Source: Fen-1077 sp050014355
GTDB taxonomy: Bacteria > Chloroflexota > Dehalococcoidia > Dehalococcoidales > RBG-16-60-22
Length of the DNA stretch: 12,932 nt
Assembly (NCBI GenBank): GCA_050014355.1
Contig: JBEKDL010000052.1
Coordinates: forward strand, 1 to 12,932
Reading direction: 5' to 3'
The position numbers and the translations under genes were made by a program. Shown here in pieces: positions 1-7,815 of this stretch (the first letter of the stretch is position 1; each line of letters opens with the position of its first letter). Below the pieces are notes generated by a model that saw only the letters and a program-made list of their open reading frames with translations, was not told where the DNA came from and ran no database searches.

Positions 1-191
1 GCGCTATCTAAAACCTCTCCGGGAGGCTTCAGAAACCAGGCAGTAGGACTTAAAACCATCAAGAAAGGTGAGAAGGATTGAAAATAAGTGATTTAACGCC
101 CGTTTTTCAACACCCTGCTAGTCATAGCTCTAAACCTTTTCCCTGATATTTCGATGTATCATTATGGAACATGTCCACCAATAATACAACT

Positions 192-212
192 GCCGGGGCG
201 CTTTTCCCCGGC
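192..212. terminator. GC-rich hairpin past the end of the minus operon
   Basis: GCCGGGG (192-198) and CCCCGGC (206-212) form a perfect 7-bp stem around a 7-base loop. It lies about 50 bases beyond the stop codon of the SDR gene. Neither strand has a clean T-run directly after the stem, so it is not a textbook Rho-independent terminator. It may work as a transcript-end stabiliser, or together with the neighbouring repeat at 221-262. Confidence 0.4.
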
Positions 213-220
213 GCCGCGTG

Positions 221-262
221 ATAAAAACACCCGGTTCGCAAACCTGAAGAATATGTTTTTAT
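221..262 (-). terminator. Inverted repeat ending in a T-run, likely operon terminator region
   Basis: ATAAAAAC (221-228) and GTTTTTAT (255-262) are perfect complements around a 26-base spacer, starting one base after the SDR stop codon. Inside it GGTT (233-236) and AACC (241-244) can pair. In the minus-strand transcript this reads as a small hairpin followed by GGGTGTTTTTAT, so a U-run comes after a weak GC stem. That is compatible with termination of the minus operon, but the inner stem is only 4 bp. Confidence 0.4.
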
Positions 263-263
263 G

Positions 264-1127
264 CTAGGCCAGCCCCATCAATGACGGGATAACCTGTGCA
301 AGCTCCTCTACCGTCCATTTGCCCATTTTGCGGATGAACATGGGCGATTCAGCCGGTAATCTCAACGGCTGGGGATAGATGCAGATGTCTCCGCCGGAAG
401 CGTAAATATACCGGCCGGTGATACTTCTGGCTTCGTCCGTGGCCAGGTAGGCGACCATCGGCGCCACATAATCAGCCTCTAGTGAAAAGGCGACGGGAAG
501 GTTATCTTCCATCCGTTTTTTCGGCCAGGGAAAGAGCTCGGTGACCGCGCTGGGCAATATGGCGTTAACCGTGATGCCGTACTCCTGTAAATCGGCGGCT
601 AGAGCCGAGGTAAACCCCAGAATCCCCGCCTTGGCCGTACTGTAGACCGTGCTGCCGCCCCCCACCGTAGCCCCGCGGGAAGAAAAGTTAATTATCCGGC
701 CGCTCTTCTGTTTTATCATCTCCGGGACGGCCGCTTTAGCGCAGGCGAAGTGCCCCTTGATATGGACACTCATTATCGAGTCCCATTCTTGCTCCGTCGT
801 CTCCGCGAAACGCCGGGGTAAAAAGTTGCCGGCGCAGTTGACGAGAATATCGATTTTCCCGAAGCTGCTAAGCGCAGTTTTGATAATATTCTCGCCGCCC
901 TGCACCGTGGCGACACTGTCATAATTAGCCACGGCTTTGCCTTTAGCCTTGACTATCTCGGCGACCACTTTGTCCGCGGCCCGGTTGCCGTCCTTGTCCT
1001 TGCCGATATCATTGACCACCACGCTGGCGCCTTCCGCGGCTAACGCGATAGCCACCGCCCTACCAATGCCGACCGGACTGCCGCTCCCGGTTACCACCGC
1101 CGATTTTCCCTGTAATTTTTTAGCCAT
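264..1127 (-). CDS. SDR-family NAD(P)-dependent oxidoreductase
   Basis: A 287-residue classical-type short-chain dehydrogenase/reductase, expected to be a cytosolic NAD(P)-dependent dehydrogenase of a hydroxy or keto group. The Rossmann glycine motif TGSGSPVGIG is at residues 13-22, NCAG at 97-100, the catalytic serine at S149 or S150, and YSTAK at 162-166 supplies the Tyr and Lys. The usual Asn of the tetrad (VNxKG) is His in VHIKGHF (121-127). The VVVND start of the second strand, the DKDGNRAADKVV stretch and this VHxKG motif resemble SDRs of the multifunctional beta-oxidation enzyme (MFE-2/HSD17B4) type, so a hydroxyacyl-CoA or alicyclic alcohol substrate is plausible but unproven. ATG at 1127 follows GGGAGG by 11 bases. 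It is the last gene of the minus operon, 37 bases after the OYE-type gene, and two hairpins follow it. Confidence 0.9.
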   Translation of the reverse strand: MAKKLQGKSAVVTGSGSPVGIGRAVAIALAAEGASVVVNDIGKDKDGNRAADKVVAEIVKAKGKAVANYDSVATVQGGENIIKTALSSFGKIDILVNCAGNFLPRRFAETTEQEWDSIMSVHIKGHFACAKAAVPEMIKQKSGRIINFSSRGATVGGGSTVYSTAKAGILGFTSALAADLQEYGITVNAILPSAVTELFPWPKKRMEDNLPVAFSLEADYVAPMVAYLATDEARSITGRYIYASGGDICIYPQPLRLPAESPMFIRKMGKWTVEELAQVIPSLMGLA

Positions 1128-1164
1128 AGTCTGGATTTCCTCCCTTTCAATATTTTATCAATTT

Positions 1165-3126
1165 CTATAAAGCCATTCCGGCCTGTGCTCCCTCTTTTAC
1201 CGCATCAGCCAGCCCGCCGACGCCGGCGCAGTCGCCCGCCGTATAAAGCTCCACACCCATCTCCTTTATATTTTCTGCCAGCTTATGGTCCGGTTCGGTC
1301 CCCAGCGCGATGACCACCATATCCGCCCCGATGGTGCGGCGTCTGCCCCGGGCGCTCACGACTACGCCGCGCTCCGTAATTTCTTCAACTGTCGTTTCGA
1401 CTAATATTTTTACTCCCAGAGTCTCCAGGGCGCGTTGCAGCCCGGCGTGGTAAAACGGTAAATTGGCGGCGTCTTCGGCAATCTCGCCGGTTTTTTCTAT
1501 AATAGTAACCACATTATCGTTCAAAGCAAGCATTTCAGCGGTCTCGGCACCCACCGACCTGCCGCCGATGACCACCACCTTTTTCCCCCGGGGCATATCA
1601 CCGCCCAGCACCTGCCAGGACGTAATCACGTTGTCCCTTTCTATGCCCGGTAGCTCCGGTTTCCGGGGCAAGGCGCCGGTGGCCACGATAACGGCCTCGG
1701 GCTTTTCCTTCCGGATAATTTCCCCGGTGAGCTCACGATTTTCTATTTTAACACTTAGCTTTAGCATTTGTCCCTGCTGGTAGTTTAAAAACAACTCGTA
1801 TTCGTCTTTGCCCGGCAACAAACGGGCCATGTTGAGCTGTCCGCCCAGCTTATTTTTCTCGTAAAGAACGACTTTGTGTCCGCGCGACGCGGCCACACGG
1901 GCTGCCTCCAGGCCGGCCGGGCCTCCGCCGGCGATGAAAACTTTTTTAGATTTGGCTGCCGGCGCCAGCTTAAAGGCCCGCTCCGCGCCCACGGCGGGGT
2001 TGACCGCGCAGGCCAGCGGCGTCCCCTGCACCGATATGAAACAGTAATCGCAGGCGATACAGTGCCTGATTTCCGCTTCCCTGCCCTCTCGCGCTTTTAC
2101 CGGCCATTCCGGGTCGGCAATCAGCCCTTTGCCGATACAAACCAGGTCGGCCTTGCCCTGTCCGATTATCTCTTCAGCCATTGGCGGCATGATGATGCGG
2201 CCCACGGTCATCACCGGTATCGTTACAACTCTCTTTATCGCGGCGGCCAGCGGCACCAGCTCACCGCGGCTGTTCTTCTTGGGCGCGGCGGTCAGCGGCG
2301 CTATCGTGCGCGGTGTAATCCCGGCGGGATTAGCGCCGTGGGATACATTAAGCCCATTAACCCCCGCTTTTTCCAGACTTTGCGCTATTTTACACGCATC
2401 TTCGGACGTCAGGCCGCCGGGCAAAACCTCTTTCCCGCTGACGCGGCAAACAATGGGGAAGCCTTGGCCTGTCTTTTGCCTGACTTTTTGAATTATCTCC
2501 AGCAGAAAACGTAAACGCCGGTCTGGGCTGCCGCCGTAAGCGTCCTCGCGCTTGTTGGAAAGCGGTGAGAGGAACTGCTCGATGAGGAACTGGTGGCTGC
2601 AGTGGAGGCTAATCATATCGAAACCGGCCTCCCGCGCGCGGCGGGCAGCTTCAGTAAACTTGTCTTCGATGGCCTCGATTTCAGCGACCGTCAGCTCCCG
2701 CGGGACGACAAACCCGGCGGCCGGAAAGGCGATAGCGGACGGCGCGACGGGCCGCTGGCCGCCAGTAAGCATTAAGCGACCGTCCCGGAGCTTACCGCCC
2801 ATACGCCCGGAGAAATTCAGCTGAATGGCCGCTCCGGCGCCATTGCCCTTAATCGCTCTGGCGAGGCGGCTCAAATCCGGAACGTATTTGTCGTCATCGA
2901 TAAAGATATCATTATAGCCGTGGTTGCCGAGCGGTGTCTCCACGATGCAGTCCTCGACGATAACCAGTCCGACGCCCCCTTTAGCCCGGGCCGCATAATA
3001 ATCTACCATGGTATCGGTCACGAAGCCATCACTGGCAAAGCCGGTGGTCATCGGGGGCATGACCACGCGGTTACGAAGCTCTATACCGCCGATACGCACG
3101 GGTTTAAAAAGTGCCGGGTATTTCAT
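1165..3126 (-). CDS. OYE-family FMN/4Fe-4S/FAD oxidoreductase (2,4-dienoyl-CoA reductase type)
   Basis: A 653-residue three-part flavoenzyme of the FadH/trimethylamine dehydrogenase/BaiCD type; the length is usual for that group. Residues 1-345 form an OYE TIM barrel (start ALFKPVRIGGIELRNRVVMPPM; FMN-site region EDAYGGSPDRRLRFLLEI, 194-211). A 4Fe-4S site follows with Cys 356, 359, 362 and 373. Residues 395-653 carry an FAD-binding GGGPAGLEAAR (400-410), a pyridine-nucleotide GGRSVGAE (521-528) and the YTAGDC motif (628-633). The expected reaction is NAD(P)H-dependent reduction of an activated C=C bond, or the reverse or an amine oxidation. The active-site segment reads HCSHQFLIEQFLSP (175-188), with Phe180 where 2,4-dienoyl-CoA reductase has its catalytic Tyr. 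The Cys spacing x2-x2-x10 differs from the x2-x3-x11 of E. coli FadH. ATG overlaps the stop of the preceding FAD gene (TAATG), suggesting translational coupling. Confidence 0.93.
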   Translation of the reverse strand: MKYPALFKPVRIGGIELRNRVVMPPMTTGFASDGFVTDTMVDYYAARAKGGVGLVIVEDCIVETPLGNHGYNDIFIDDDKYVPDLSRLARAIKGNGAGAAIQLNFSGRMGGKLRDGRLMLTGGQRPVAPSAIAFPAAGFVVPRELTVAEIEAIEDKFTEAARRAREAGFDMISLHCSHQFLIEQFLSPLSNKREDAYGGSPDRRLRFLLEIIQKVRQKTGQGFPIVCRVSGKEVLPGGLTSEDACKIAQSLEKAGVNGLNVSHGANPAGITPRTIAPLTAAPKKNSRGELVPLAAAIKRVVTIPVMTVGRIIMPPMAEEIIGQGKADLVCIGKGLIADPEWPVKAREGREAEIRHCIACDYCFISVQGTPLACAVNPAVGAERAFKLAPAAKSKKVFIAGGGPAGLEAARVAASRGHKVVLYEKNKLGGQLNMARLLPGKDEYELFLNYQQGQMLKLSVKIENRELTGEIIRKEKPEAVIVATGALPRKPELPGIERDNVITSWQVLGGDMPRGKKVVVIGGRSVGAETAEMLALNDNVVTIIEKTGEIAEDAANLPFYHAGLQRALETLGVKILVETTVEEITERGVVVSARGRRRTIGADMVVIALGTEPDHKLAENIKEMGVELYTAGDCAGVGGLADAVKEGAQAGMAL

Positions 3127-4499
3127 TAATTGTATACCTTCTGATTTAATGTTTTTACGATTTCATCCGGCAGCGGCACATTCTGTCCGCTTAAACTCGA
3201 CTGGAGTTTTCTTATATCGACTTCAGCGGGGTTAACCTTATCTTTAACGGCTAAAGCCGCCGCCGTTCCGGCCGCCTGGCCTGTGGCGAAGCAGTACTGG
3301 ATGGGCGCCAGCAGGTCGTTGGCGACGACGTCCGCGGACAGGCAGCGCCCCGCTACCAGCATGTTCTTCACACGGCGCGGCAGCAGCGAACGATACGGGA
3401 TATGCCAGTGCGGGTGTTCGGGCGAGAACTGATGGCGGAAGTCCGGGCCCATGGCGATAGTATCCGGAAAAACCACACCAGAATATAACTCTTGCGCGGT
3501 GACAACGTGCTCGCCGCTTAATCTGCGGGTGCAGCGTACGCCGATTTGCGATGCGGTATCGACGATAAAGCTGTTCTCGAACCCGGGCAGGCGTTTTTTT
3601 AAGAAATCGAGGGTAATGCGCATCCGCTTACGCCCGTCGACCTCCAGCCAGGTGAGGTCGTTAACATCCAGGCCGTTCAAATCCGGGATACTGTTGTTCA
3701 CCCATATCGTGTCCTCGCGCGCGGTCCGGATGAACATCGTGAAACCGCGTCGGTTTTCCAGTTCACGCACGAGCTCGCCATAAGCCCCGGGGTTCGCTCT
3801 TCTGAAACTAAAAAACTTTTCCGGGTTAATGTTCCCGATGCGAAAGACCAGCGCCAGCCTGGAGGACCTCGCGGCGGGGTCGCGGGCGGATTCGAACGGA
3901 GCACCGGCCGAGGCAAAGACATCTCCATCGCCGCTGGTATCGATAATGATTTTACCCAGTACGGCCTGCCTGCCCGACTTGCTTTCGAAGATGACGCCCC
4001 GGACTAAGTTCTTATTTATGAGCGCCCTGACGACAAAAGAATGGAGCAGCAGCTTCACGCCCGCCTCTCTGGCCATATCGTTCAGGACGCATTTCAGTGC
4101 CTCCGGGTCCATGAAAACGCTCAATCTTATTTTGCCGTCAATGACGCAAAATGAATAGTCTCTCCAGAAGTTAACCAGTTGCGCTTCATTCGAGCCCAGG
4201 TCTTTCATTTTCGGGTGCAGCGCGGCGCCGGTGGCATCCAGCCTATCGACTATCTCCTGGCAAATCCCGGCGATTTGCGTCTTGTCCGTGCCGTCGCTCA
4301 TCGGCATGATAAGCGTCACCAGCCCGCCGGATGCCAGTCCTCCCAGGTGACCGTACCTTTCCAGAAGGACGGTCTTAGCGCCGTTACGCGCCGCCGCCAC
4401 GGCTGCCGCGATTCCGGCCGTCCCCCCGCCCACCACCACCACGTCAGCTTCATGGCATACCTTAACTTCACGGGCGGGTTCCCTGATTACTTTTTCCAA
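3126..4499 (-). CDS. FAD-dependent oxidoreductase (FAD_oxidored family)
   Basis: A 457-residue flavoprotein of the type usually placed in Pfam FAD_oxidored (PF12831). The dinucleotide-binding motif VVVGGGTAGIAAAVAAARNG covers 21-40, followed by LLERYGHLGG (45-54). DTSGDGDVFASAGAPFE (187-203) matches the strand after the substrate domain, and LLPRRVKNMLVAGRCLSAD (372-390) with GQAAGTAAALAV (407-418) is the C-terminal FAD-contact region. No signal peptide or membrane segment is seen, so it is probably cytosolic. The substrate is unknown; the fold suggests a dehydrogenation or hydride-transfer step on a small organic compound. The start is a TTG at 4499 with an AGGGA 7 bases upstream. The next in-frame possible starts lie too close to the Rossmann strand. 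It sits 30 bases after the CocE-like gene and its TAA overlaps the next ATG by one base. Confidence 0.88.
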   Translation of the reverse strand: MEKVIREPAREVKVCHEADVVVVGGGTAGIAAAVAAARNGAKTVLLERYGHLGGLASGGLVTLIMPMSDGTDKTQIAGICQEIVDRLDATGAALHPKMKDLGSNEAQLVNFWRDYSFCVIDGKIRLSVFMDPEALKCVLNDMAREAGVKLLLHSFVVRALINKNLVRGVIFESKSGRQAVLGKIIIDTSGDGDVFASAGAPFESARDPAARSSRLALVFRIGNINPEKFFSFRRANPGAYGELVRELENRRGFTMFIRTAREDTIWVNNSIPDLNGLDVNDLTWLEVDGRKRMRITLDFLKKRLPGFENSFIVDTASQIGVRCTRRLSGEHVVTAQELYSGVVFPDTIAMGPDFRHQFSPEHPHWHIPYRSLLPRRVKNMLVAGRCLSADVVANDLLAPIQYCFATGQAAGTAAALAVKDKVNPAEVDIRKLQSSLSGQNVPLPDEIVKTLNQKVYN

Positions 4500-4529
4500 T
4501 CAATTATCCCTAATATGCCTGCAAGCTCG

Positions 4530-6272
4530 CTATTTCAGCTTCATAAACTCCTGGCTCTTCAAACTGATATCTCCACCGGAGACATAAGTGCCGATGATAT
4601 TACCACGGGTAATCGGCAAGAGCAGGTGCGAGGGATATCGCGCATTGTGATAGATGGAAATCGTGTTAGGCGTCTGGCTGCAAAGATGGTACATGCCGAC
4701 CTGGAACAGGTTCTCCGGGTCGTCATCGGCGCTGCTTATCTTGAGCACGATATGATGCCCGGCTTTAAAGAGGTTGCTCACCGGAGACAAGCCAATGTTC
4801 AGCTCATATACCTGCCCCGGCACTACCGGTTCTGGTTTGGTATGTTTGGGGACGGGGTGGAAGGGTTTTGAAAGCGCGGGGTCGAGTTCCAGGTGGGAGG
4901 CTTTCAGGTATCCCCTTGCCTGGCAGGTCTCTTTGCCGGCGGTGTCGGCATCCCATAGACTGGCGAAGATGTTCATGTCCGTCCCCCGGCAGGAGGCATA
5001 CAAATTAAGAGACGCCAGGCCGACGATTTCCGTATTCTCCACCATCGGCGCCGAGTAATATTTAAGACTGCCGCGGCCGGCCGGACCGTCGTCATAAGAG
5101 GCCGATTCCGCTTCCGGCCAGGGCTCTATTTCACACAGGCTGCGGTTTTCGTGGAGATTGAACGGGATATATTTTGTCCCGGGCACAGGGAAGTCAGCCG
5201 CGTTGAGCCACTCGTCAGCGCCCGGCACGAATATCCTCACCGCGGGCTCGTCCATGATGCCGGTATCCATGCCTTTCAGCCAGCAATCGAACCAGCGCAG
5301 CAGCTCCCAGGCGAACTGGTAGAAAGGGCGGTCGACGTAAGCAGGCGGCACGCAAACCAGCTTTTTAGGGCATTTGAGCTCCTGCCAGTGGTACATTGCG
5401 CCGGGGCGGTGCGTCACCGCGCCGAAATAGGCCGGAATGGTAATCTTATCGAACTCTATCTTAGCGCCGCGCTCTTCCCAGTAAGGGCTGATGGTGGGAT
5501 GCAGCAGGATATCGATAACCGACGCGTTTCCGGTGTTGAAAGGGTTTTTCAAAATTTCCACCAGGCCGGGGTCGGCGCTGATATCTTTATCCCCCAGCGC
5601 ACTGCCGATAGCCTCCTTAAACTTTTTCTCCCCGAGCTCATCGAGCAGTACGGAGTGGTCGGTATGGATATCGTTATTGACCAGGTTATTGACCCACTTG
5701 AGGAAACCGCTGGCGAGGATGCCCCCGGTCCACCAGAAATAGCGGTAATCATCCCAGAAAGAGAACAGCGGCGCGATAGCTTTGAGGTGGGGCGGCTGCA
5801 TGGCCGCGACGAGCGGTTCCAGTCCCGCGTAATAAGCTATCCCCGCCATGCCCACGTTACCGTCGCACCATGGCTGCCGGGCTACCCACTCGATGAGGTC
5901 GCAGTTATCTTCGACCTCTTTGACGCCGGTATACTGGTAGACACCCCCTGATTTCCCTGTACCGCGCGAGCTGCCCACCACTTTCACATAGCCGCGGCGC
6001 ACGAAAAAGTCCCTGGGTCCGGACTCGATATTGACACTGGGCGCGCCCCGGACGCGACTGCTCCTCGCGGCGGAGGGCCAGATGTAATCATCCTGGTAGT
6101 CAAGGTGGAAAGGGGCCAGGCCGACCAGCGCCGGGAACCTGCCACGGCCGGCGGGGCGGGAAATATTGACGTTCAGCTTAACGCCGTCCCTCATCAGGAC
6201 GGAGACGCTATTTTCTGTGAGGATTCCGTACTTTCGCGGCGACACCTTCCAGTCACCGAATAAGGCGTCCAT
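4530..6272 (-). CDS. CocE/NonD-fold hydrolase-like protein lacking the catalytic triad
   Basis: A 580-residue relative of the CocE/NonD acyl esterases and X-Pro dipeptidyl-peptidases (S15). The alpha/beta-hydrolase core is at about 20-165 and 275-340, a helical cap at about 170-270 and a C-terminal jelly-roll at about 360-560. Family landmarks are SRGTGKSGG (102-110), WVARQPWCDGNVGMAGI (129-145), LLRWFDCWLKGMDTGIMDEPAVRIFV (324-349) and GTDMNIFASLWDAD (430-443). The nucleophile motif GxSYxG reads G-I-A146-Y-Y-A-G; the oxyanion-hole Tyr is F55; the triad Asp region reads GAVTHRP (284-290) and the triad His region VPPAY (308-312). Ordinary ester or amide hydrolysis is therefore unlikely. I chose ATG 6272 (AGGA 9 bases upstream) over TTG at 6290 because the paralogue at 12466 starts with the same MDA[LI]FG. 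It is second in the minus operon, 74 bases after the PrpD-like gene. Confidence 0.9.
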   Translation of the reverse strand: MDALFGDWKVSPRKYGILTENSVSVLMRDGVKLNVNISRPAGRGRFPALVGLAPFHLDYQDDYIWPSAARSSRVRGAPSVNIESGPRDFFVRRGYVKVVGSSRGTGKSGGVYQYTGVKEVEDNCDLIEWVARQPWCDGNVGMAGIAYYAGLEPLVAAMQPPHLKAIAPLFSFWDDYRYFWWTGGILASGFLKWVNNLVNNDIHTDHSVLLDELGEKKFKEAIGSALGDKDISADPGLVEILKNPFNTGNASVIDILLHPTISPYWEERGAKIEFDKITIPAYFGAVTHRPGAMYHWQELKCPKKLVCVPPAYVDRPFYQFAWELLRWFDCWLKGMDTGIMDEPAVRIFVPGADEWLNAADFPVPGTKYIPFNLHENRSLCEIEPWPEAESASYDDGPAGRGSLKYYSAPMVENTEIVGLASLNLYASCRGTDMNIFASLWDADTAGKETCQARGYLKASHLELDPALSKPFHPVPKHTKPEPVVPGQVYELNIGLSPVSNLFKAGHHIVLKISSADDDPENLFQVGMYHLCSQTPNTISIYHNARYPSHLLLPITRGNIIGTYVSGGDISLKSQEFMKLK

Positions 6273-6312
6273 AGGTTGACATCCTATCAATAAGTTACCA
6301 GGTTTCAGGCCA

Positions 6313-6318
6313 ATTATA
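6313..6318 (-). promoter_or_regulatory. Possible internal -10 box upstream of the CocE-like gene
   Basis: The 74-base gap between the PrpD-like and CocE-like genes (6273-6346) contains a perfect TATAAT on the minus strand. The hexamer 17 bases upstream is GAGAAA, a poor match to TTGACA, and there is no TGn extension. The gap is AT-rich, so chance is a serious alternative. If real, it would be a secondary promoter for the last four genes of the operon. Confidence 0.2.
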
Positions 6319-6346
6319 CACTATAAAAATAATCTTTTCTCGCCAT

Positions 6347-7711
6347 TTAAACGCCTGAAATAACTTTCATTAGCTCCCGGATGTCCGGCAGCGTTTTAAA
6401 GTTTTTCAATATCGATAGCGCTTTTACCGCTTTTTGACTATTCAACGTCGGAGAGGCGCAGTCGCGGAACTTGGCCTCGAGCTGCACATCGGTCATGGAG
6501 CTCACCGGCATGCCCGCGACCAAAGGCGTTTCGCGGGAATATTCCCGACCGTCCTTCATCCGGATGGTCACCGATTGCGGATTTAAGCCGCTGGAATCCG
6601 CCCCCATCACTGCCATGGGATAACGCTCTTCACACCTGACGCGGCCCATGAGATTTTGAATTTCCGGCTGGTTCACGCGCTCGTCGGTAAAATCCCGCAA
6701 TGTCAGCGCGCCGTCCCACAGTGCCCGGCTCACGCAATACTCCAGGCTGAACTTGCCTTCCAGCCCTTGATGGGGCCGGTGAATCAGCGACCGGTTTTCG
6801 AAAGGCCCTACCCCCAGGATGATTTCTTCGATTGATGAAACATCGGGATGATGCTGGTTCCTTAGATAAATAGTGGCATCGGTCACCCCCAGCGTGCCGC
6901 CGCAGGAGGAATATGGCTTGAAACCGATGCCTTTCGTGATGACGAAAGTCTTTCCCAGGCTGGCCGCCGCTTTATCCCAGTCAATATCATCGTCGCAGCC
7001 CAGGACTCTGGCGTATCCCTGCGGGCCATCGACTGCATTTTCGTTAGCCGTAAAGCCATGCAACGCCAGGGTGGCTGCCAGCACCCCGTTGGAGGCAGCC
7101 TGTCCGGCATGGAATGGTTTGGTCATCGTGCCGAAATTCTGCCTTAACCCGCTCGCCATGGAGGCGGCCATCCCCAGAGCCATGATAACCTGGTGAATAT
7201 CAAGCTTCAGCAGCCTGGCGGCCGCGGCCGTCGCACCCATCACGCCGACCGTGCCCGTGGAATGCCACCCGCGCAGATAGTGTCTCTGCGCCACAGGCGA
7301 GCTGATGCAGGCGCCCGCTTCAAAACCGACGATATAGGCCGCCAGGACTTCTTTTCCCGCCGCGCCGAGGCTTTCGCCCAAGGCAAGGACTACCGGCGCT
7401 AGCGTGACCGATGGATGGGCACCGTAAGTGAAGCTTAAATCGTCGTAGTCCAGGGCGTGTCCCATCGTACCGTTAGCCAGCGCCGCGAGGTGGGGCGAGG
7501 TACGGAAACTATTTCCGATAACTCCCGATGCCGGAGCGGCACCCATTTCCCGGATGCATCCCGCGATTATTTTGCCCGTTTCTTCTCTGGAACCGGCTAA
7601 AGCCACTCCCGTAAAATCCATGATGCCCCGCCGGGCGACCTCGAAAGCTTTTAACGGTATTTTCTCCGGAGCCAATCCGGCGATGAACCGGGCAACCTGT
7701 TCGGCAATCAT
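6347..7711 (-). CDS. MmgE/PrpD-family protein
   Basis: A 454-residue member of the MmgE/PrpD family, whose known members are 2-methylcitrate dehydratase, cis-aconitate decarboxylase and some epimerases. The all-alpha first domain holds HALDYDDLSFTYGAHPSVT (85-103), with D88, D90, D91 and H99, then GWHSTGTVGVMGA (148-160, H150) and TMTKPFHAGQAASNGV (195-210, K198). The second domain has KPYSSC (265-270, K265 and C270) and KFSLEYCVSRAL (320-331). The family's common K-x-Y-x-x-C-x-x-x-H pattern ends in Leu274 instead of His, so the exact chemistry may differ from methylcitrate dehydration. No methylcitrate-cycle partner gene is in the window. ATG 7711 was chosen because AGAGGA lies 6 bases upstream; the longer frame to 7768 would begin inside the promoter. 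First gene of the minus operon. Confidence 0.9.
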   Translation of the reverse strand: MIAEQVARFIAGLAPEKIPLKAFEVARRGIMDFTGVALAGSREETGKIIAGCIREMGAAPASGVIGNSFRTSPHLAALANGTMGHALDYDDLSFTYGAHPSVTLAPVVLALGESLGAAGKEVLAAYIVGFEAGACISSPVAQRHYLRGWHSTGTVGVMGATAAAARLLKLDIHQVIMALGMAASMASGLRQNFGTMTKPFHAGQAASNGVLAATLALHGFTANENAVDGPQGYARVLGCDDDIDWDKAAASLGKTFVITKGIGFKPYSSCGGTLGVTDATIYLRNQHHPDVSSIEEIILGVGPFENRSLIHRPHQGLEGKFSLEYCVSRALWDGALTLRDFTDERVNQPEIQNLMGRVRCEERYPMAVMGADSSGLNPQSVTIRMKDGREYSRETPLVAGMPVSSMTDVQLEAKFRDCASPTLNSQKAVKALSILKNFKTLPDIRELMKVISGV

Positions 7712-7731
7712 TTTGTTCCTCTGAAGAAATG

Positions 7732-7743
7732 TTCTATTTAGAA
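7732..7743. promoter_or_regulatory. Candidate operator TTCTA-TT-TAGAA, minus-operon leader
   Basis: TTCTA (7732-7736) and TAGAA (7739-7743) are perfect inverted arms around TT. Further out, A7729 and A7728 can also pair with T7746 and T7747. The dyad begins 13 bases after the -10 box of the minus operon, so a bound protein would block transcription. The same 12-mer with one base changed lies 14 bases after the -10 box of the gene at 12466. The neighbouring MarR-family protein is the obvious candidate to bind it (inference). Confidence 0.6.
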
Positions 7744-7756
7744 TTTTACTTTTCAG

Positions 7757-7785
7757 ATTATAACACATAAGTCAAGGTATGCCAC
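7757..7785 (-). promoter_or_regulatory. Promoter of the minus operon
   Basis: On the minus strand TATAAT (7762 to 7757) is preceded by TGT, giving an extended -10. The hexamer GTGGCA (7785 to 7780) lies 17 bases upstream and matches TTGACA at 4 of 6 positions. Transcription would start near 7750, leaving a leader of about 40 bases before ATG 7711. This is a sigma-70-type promoter by sequence only. Confidence 0.6.
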
Positions 7786-7815
7786 TCTTTGAAATGGCCT
7801 CATTGATGAGGGCAC

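Larger units (their letters stand above)
1..263. other. Left-edge non-coding stretch, possible tail of an upstream gene
   Basis: No gene can be named here. In plus-strand frame 1 the sequence is open from the window edge to a TGA at 79-81, giving 26 codons that end in GLKTIKKGEKD. This could be the C-terminus of a gene converging on the minus operon. It is too short to identify, and frame 2 on the plus strand (to a TAG at 43-45) and a minus-strand frame starting at 59 are also open to the edge. Between about 82 and 190 I see no ORF, RNA gene or repeat. From 192 to 262 there are two inverted repeats, listed separately, which follow the last gene of the minus operon. Confidence 0.3.

Noticed and set aside
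1..59. Minus-strand frame from ATG 59 open to the left edge
   Set aside because: Only 19 codons are visible, with a pyrimidine-rich upstream stretch and no ribosome binding site. A plus-strand frame is equally open, so neither can be called.
231..246. GGTTCGCAAACC, resembling a tRNA T-arm
   Set aside because: The stem is only 4 bp, the nearly invariant A58 is missing, and no acceptor or anticodon arm can be built around it.
1876..2514. A 212-codon plus-strand ORF opposite the OYE-type gene
   Set aside because: A shadow of a GC-rich gene; the minus-strand product has continuous OYE, Fe-S and FAD motifs over the same bases.
4179..4871. A 230-codon plus-strand ORF spanning the FAD gene/CocE-like gene junction
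   Set aside because: It crosses two well-supported minus-strand genes and shows no family motif.
5151..5951. A 266-codon plus-strand ORF opposite the first CocE-like gene
   Set aside because: It lies wholly antisense to a gene with clear family motifs and a paralogue in the window. Its translation has no recognisable domain and it has no good ribosome binding site.
7712..7768. N-terminal extension of the PrpD-like protein to a start at 7768
   Set aside because: The added 19 residues would begin inside the -10 region of the operon's promoter, while ATG 7711 has a well-placed AGAGGA.
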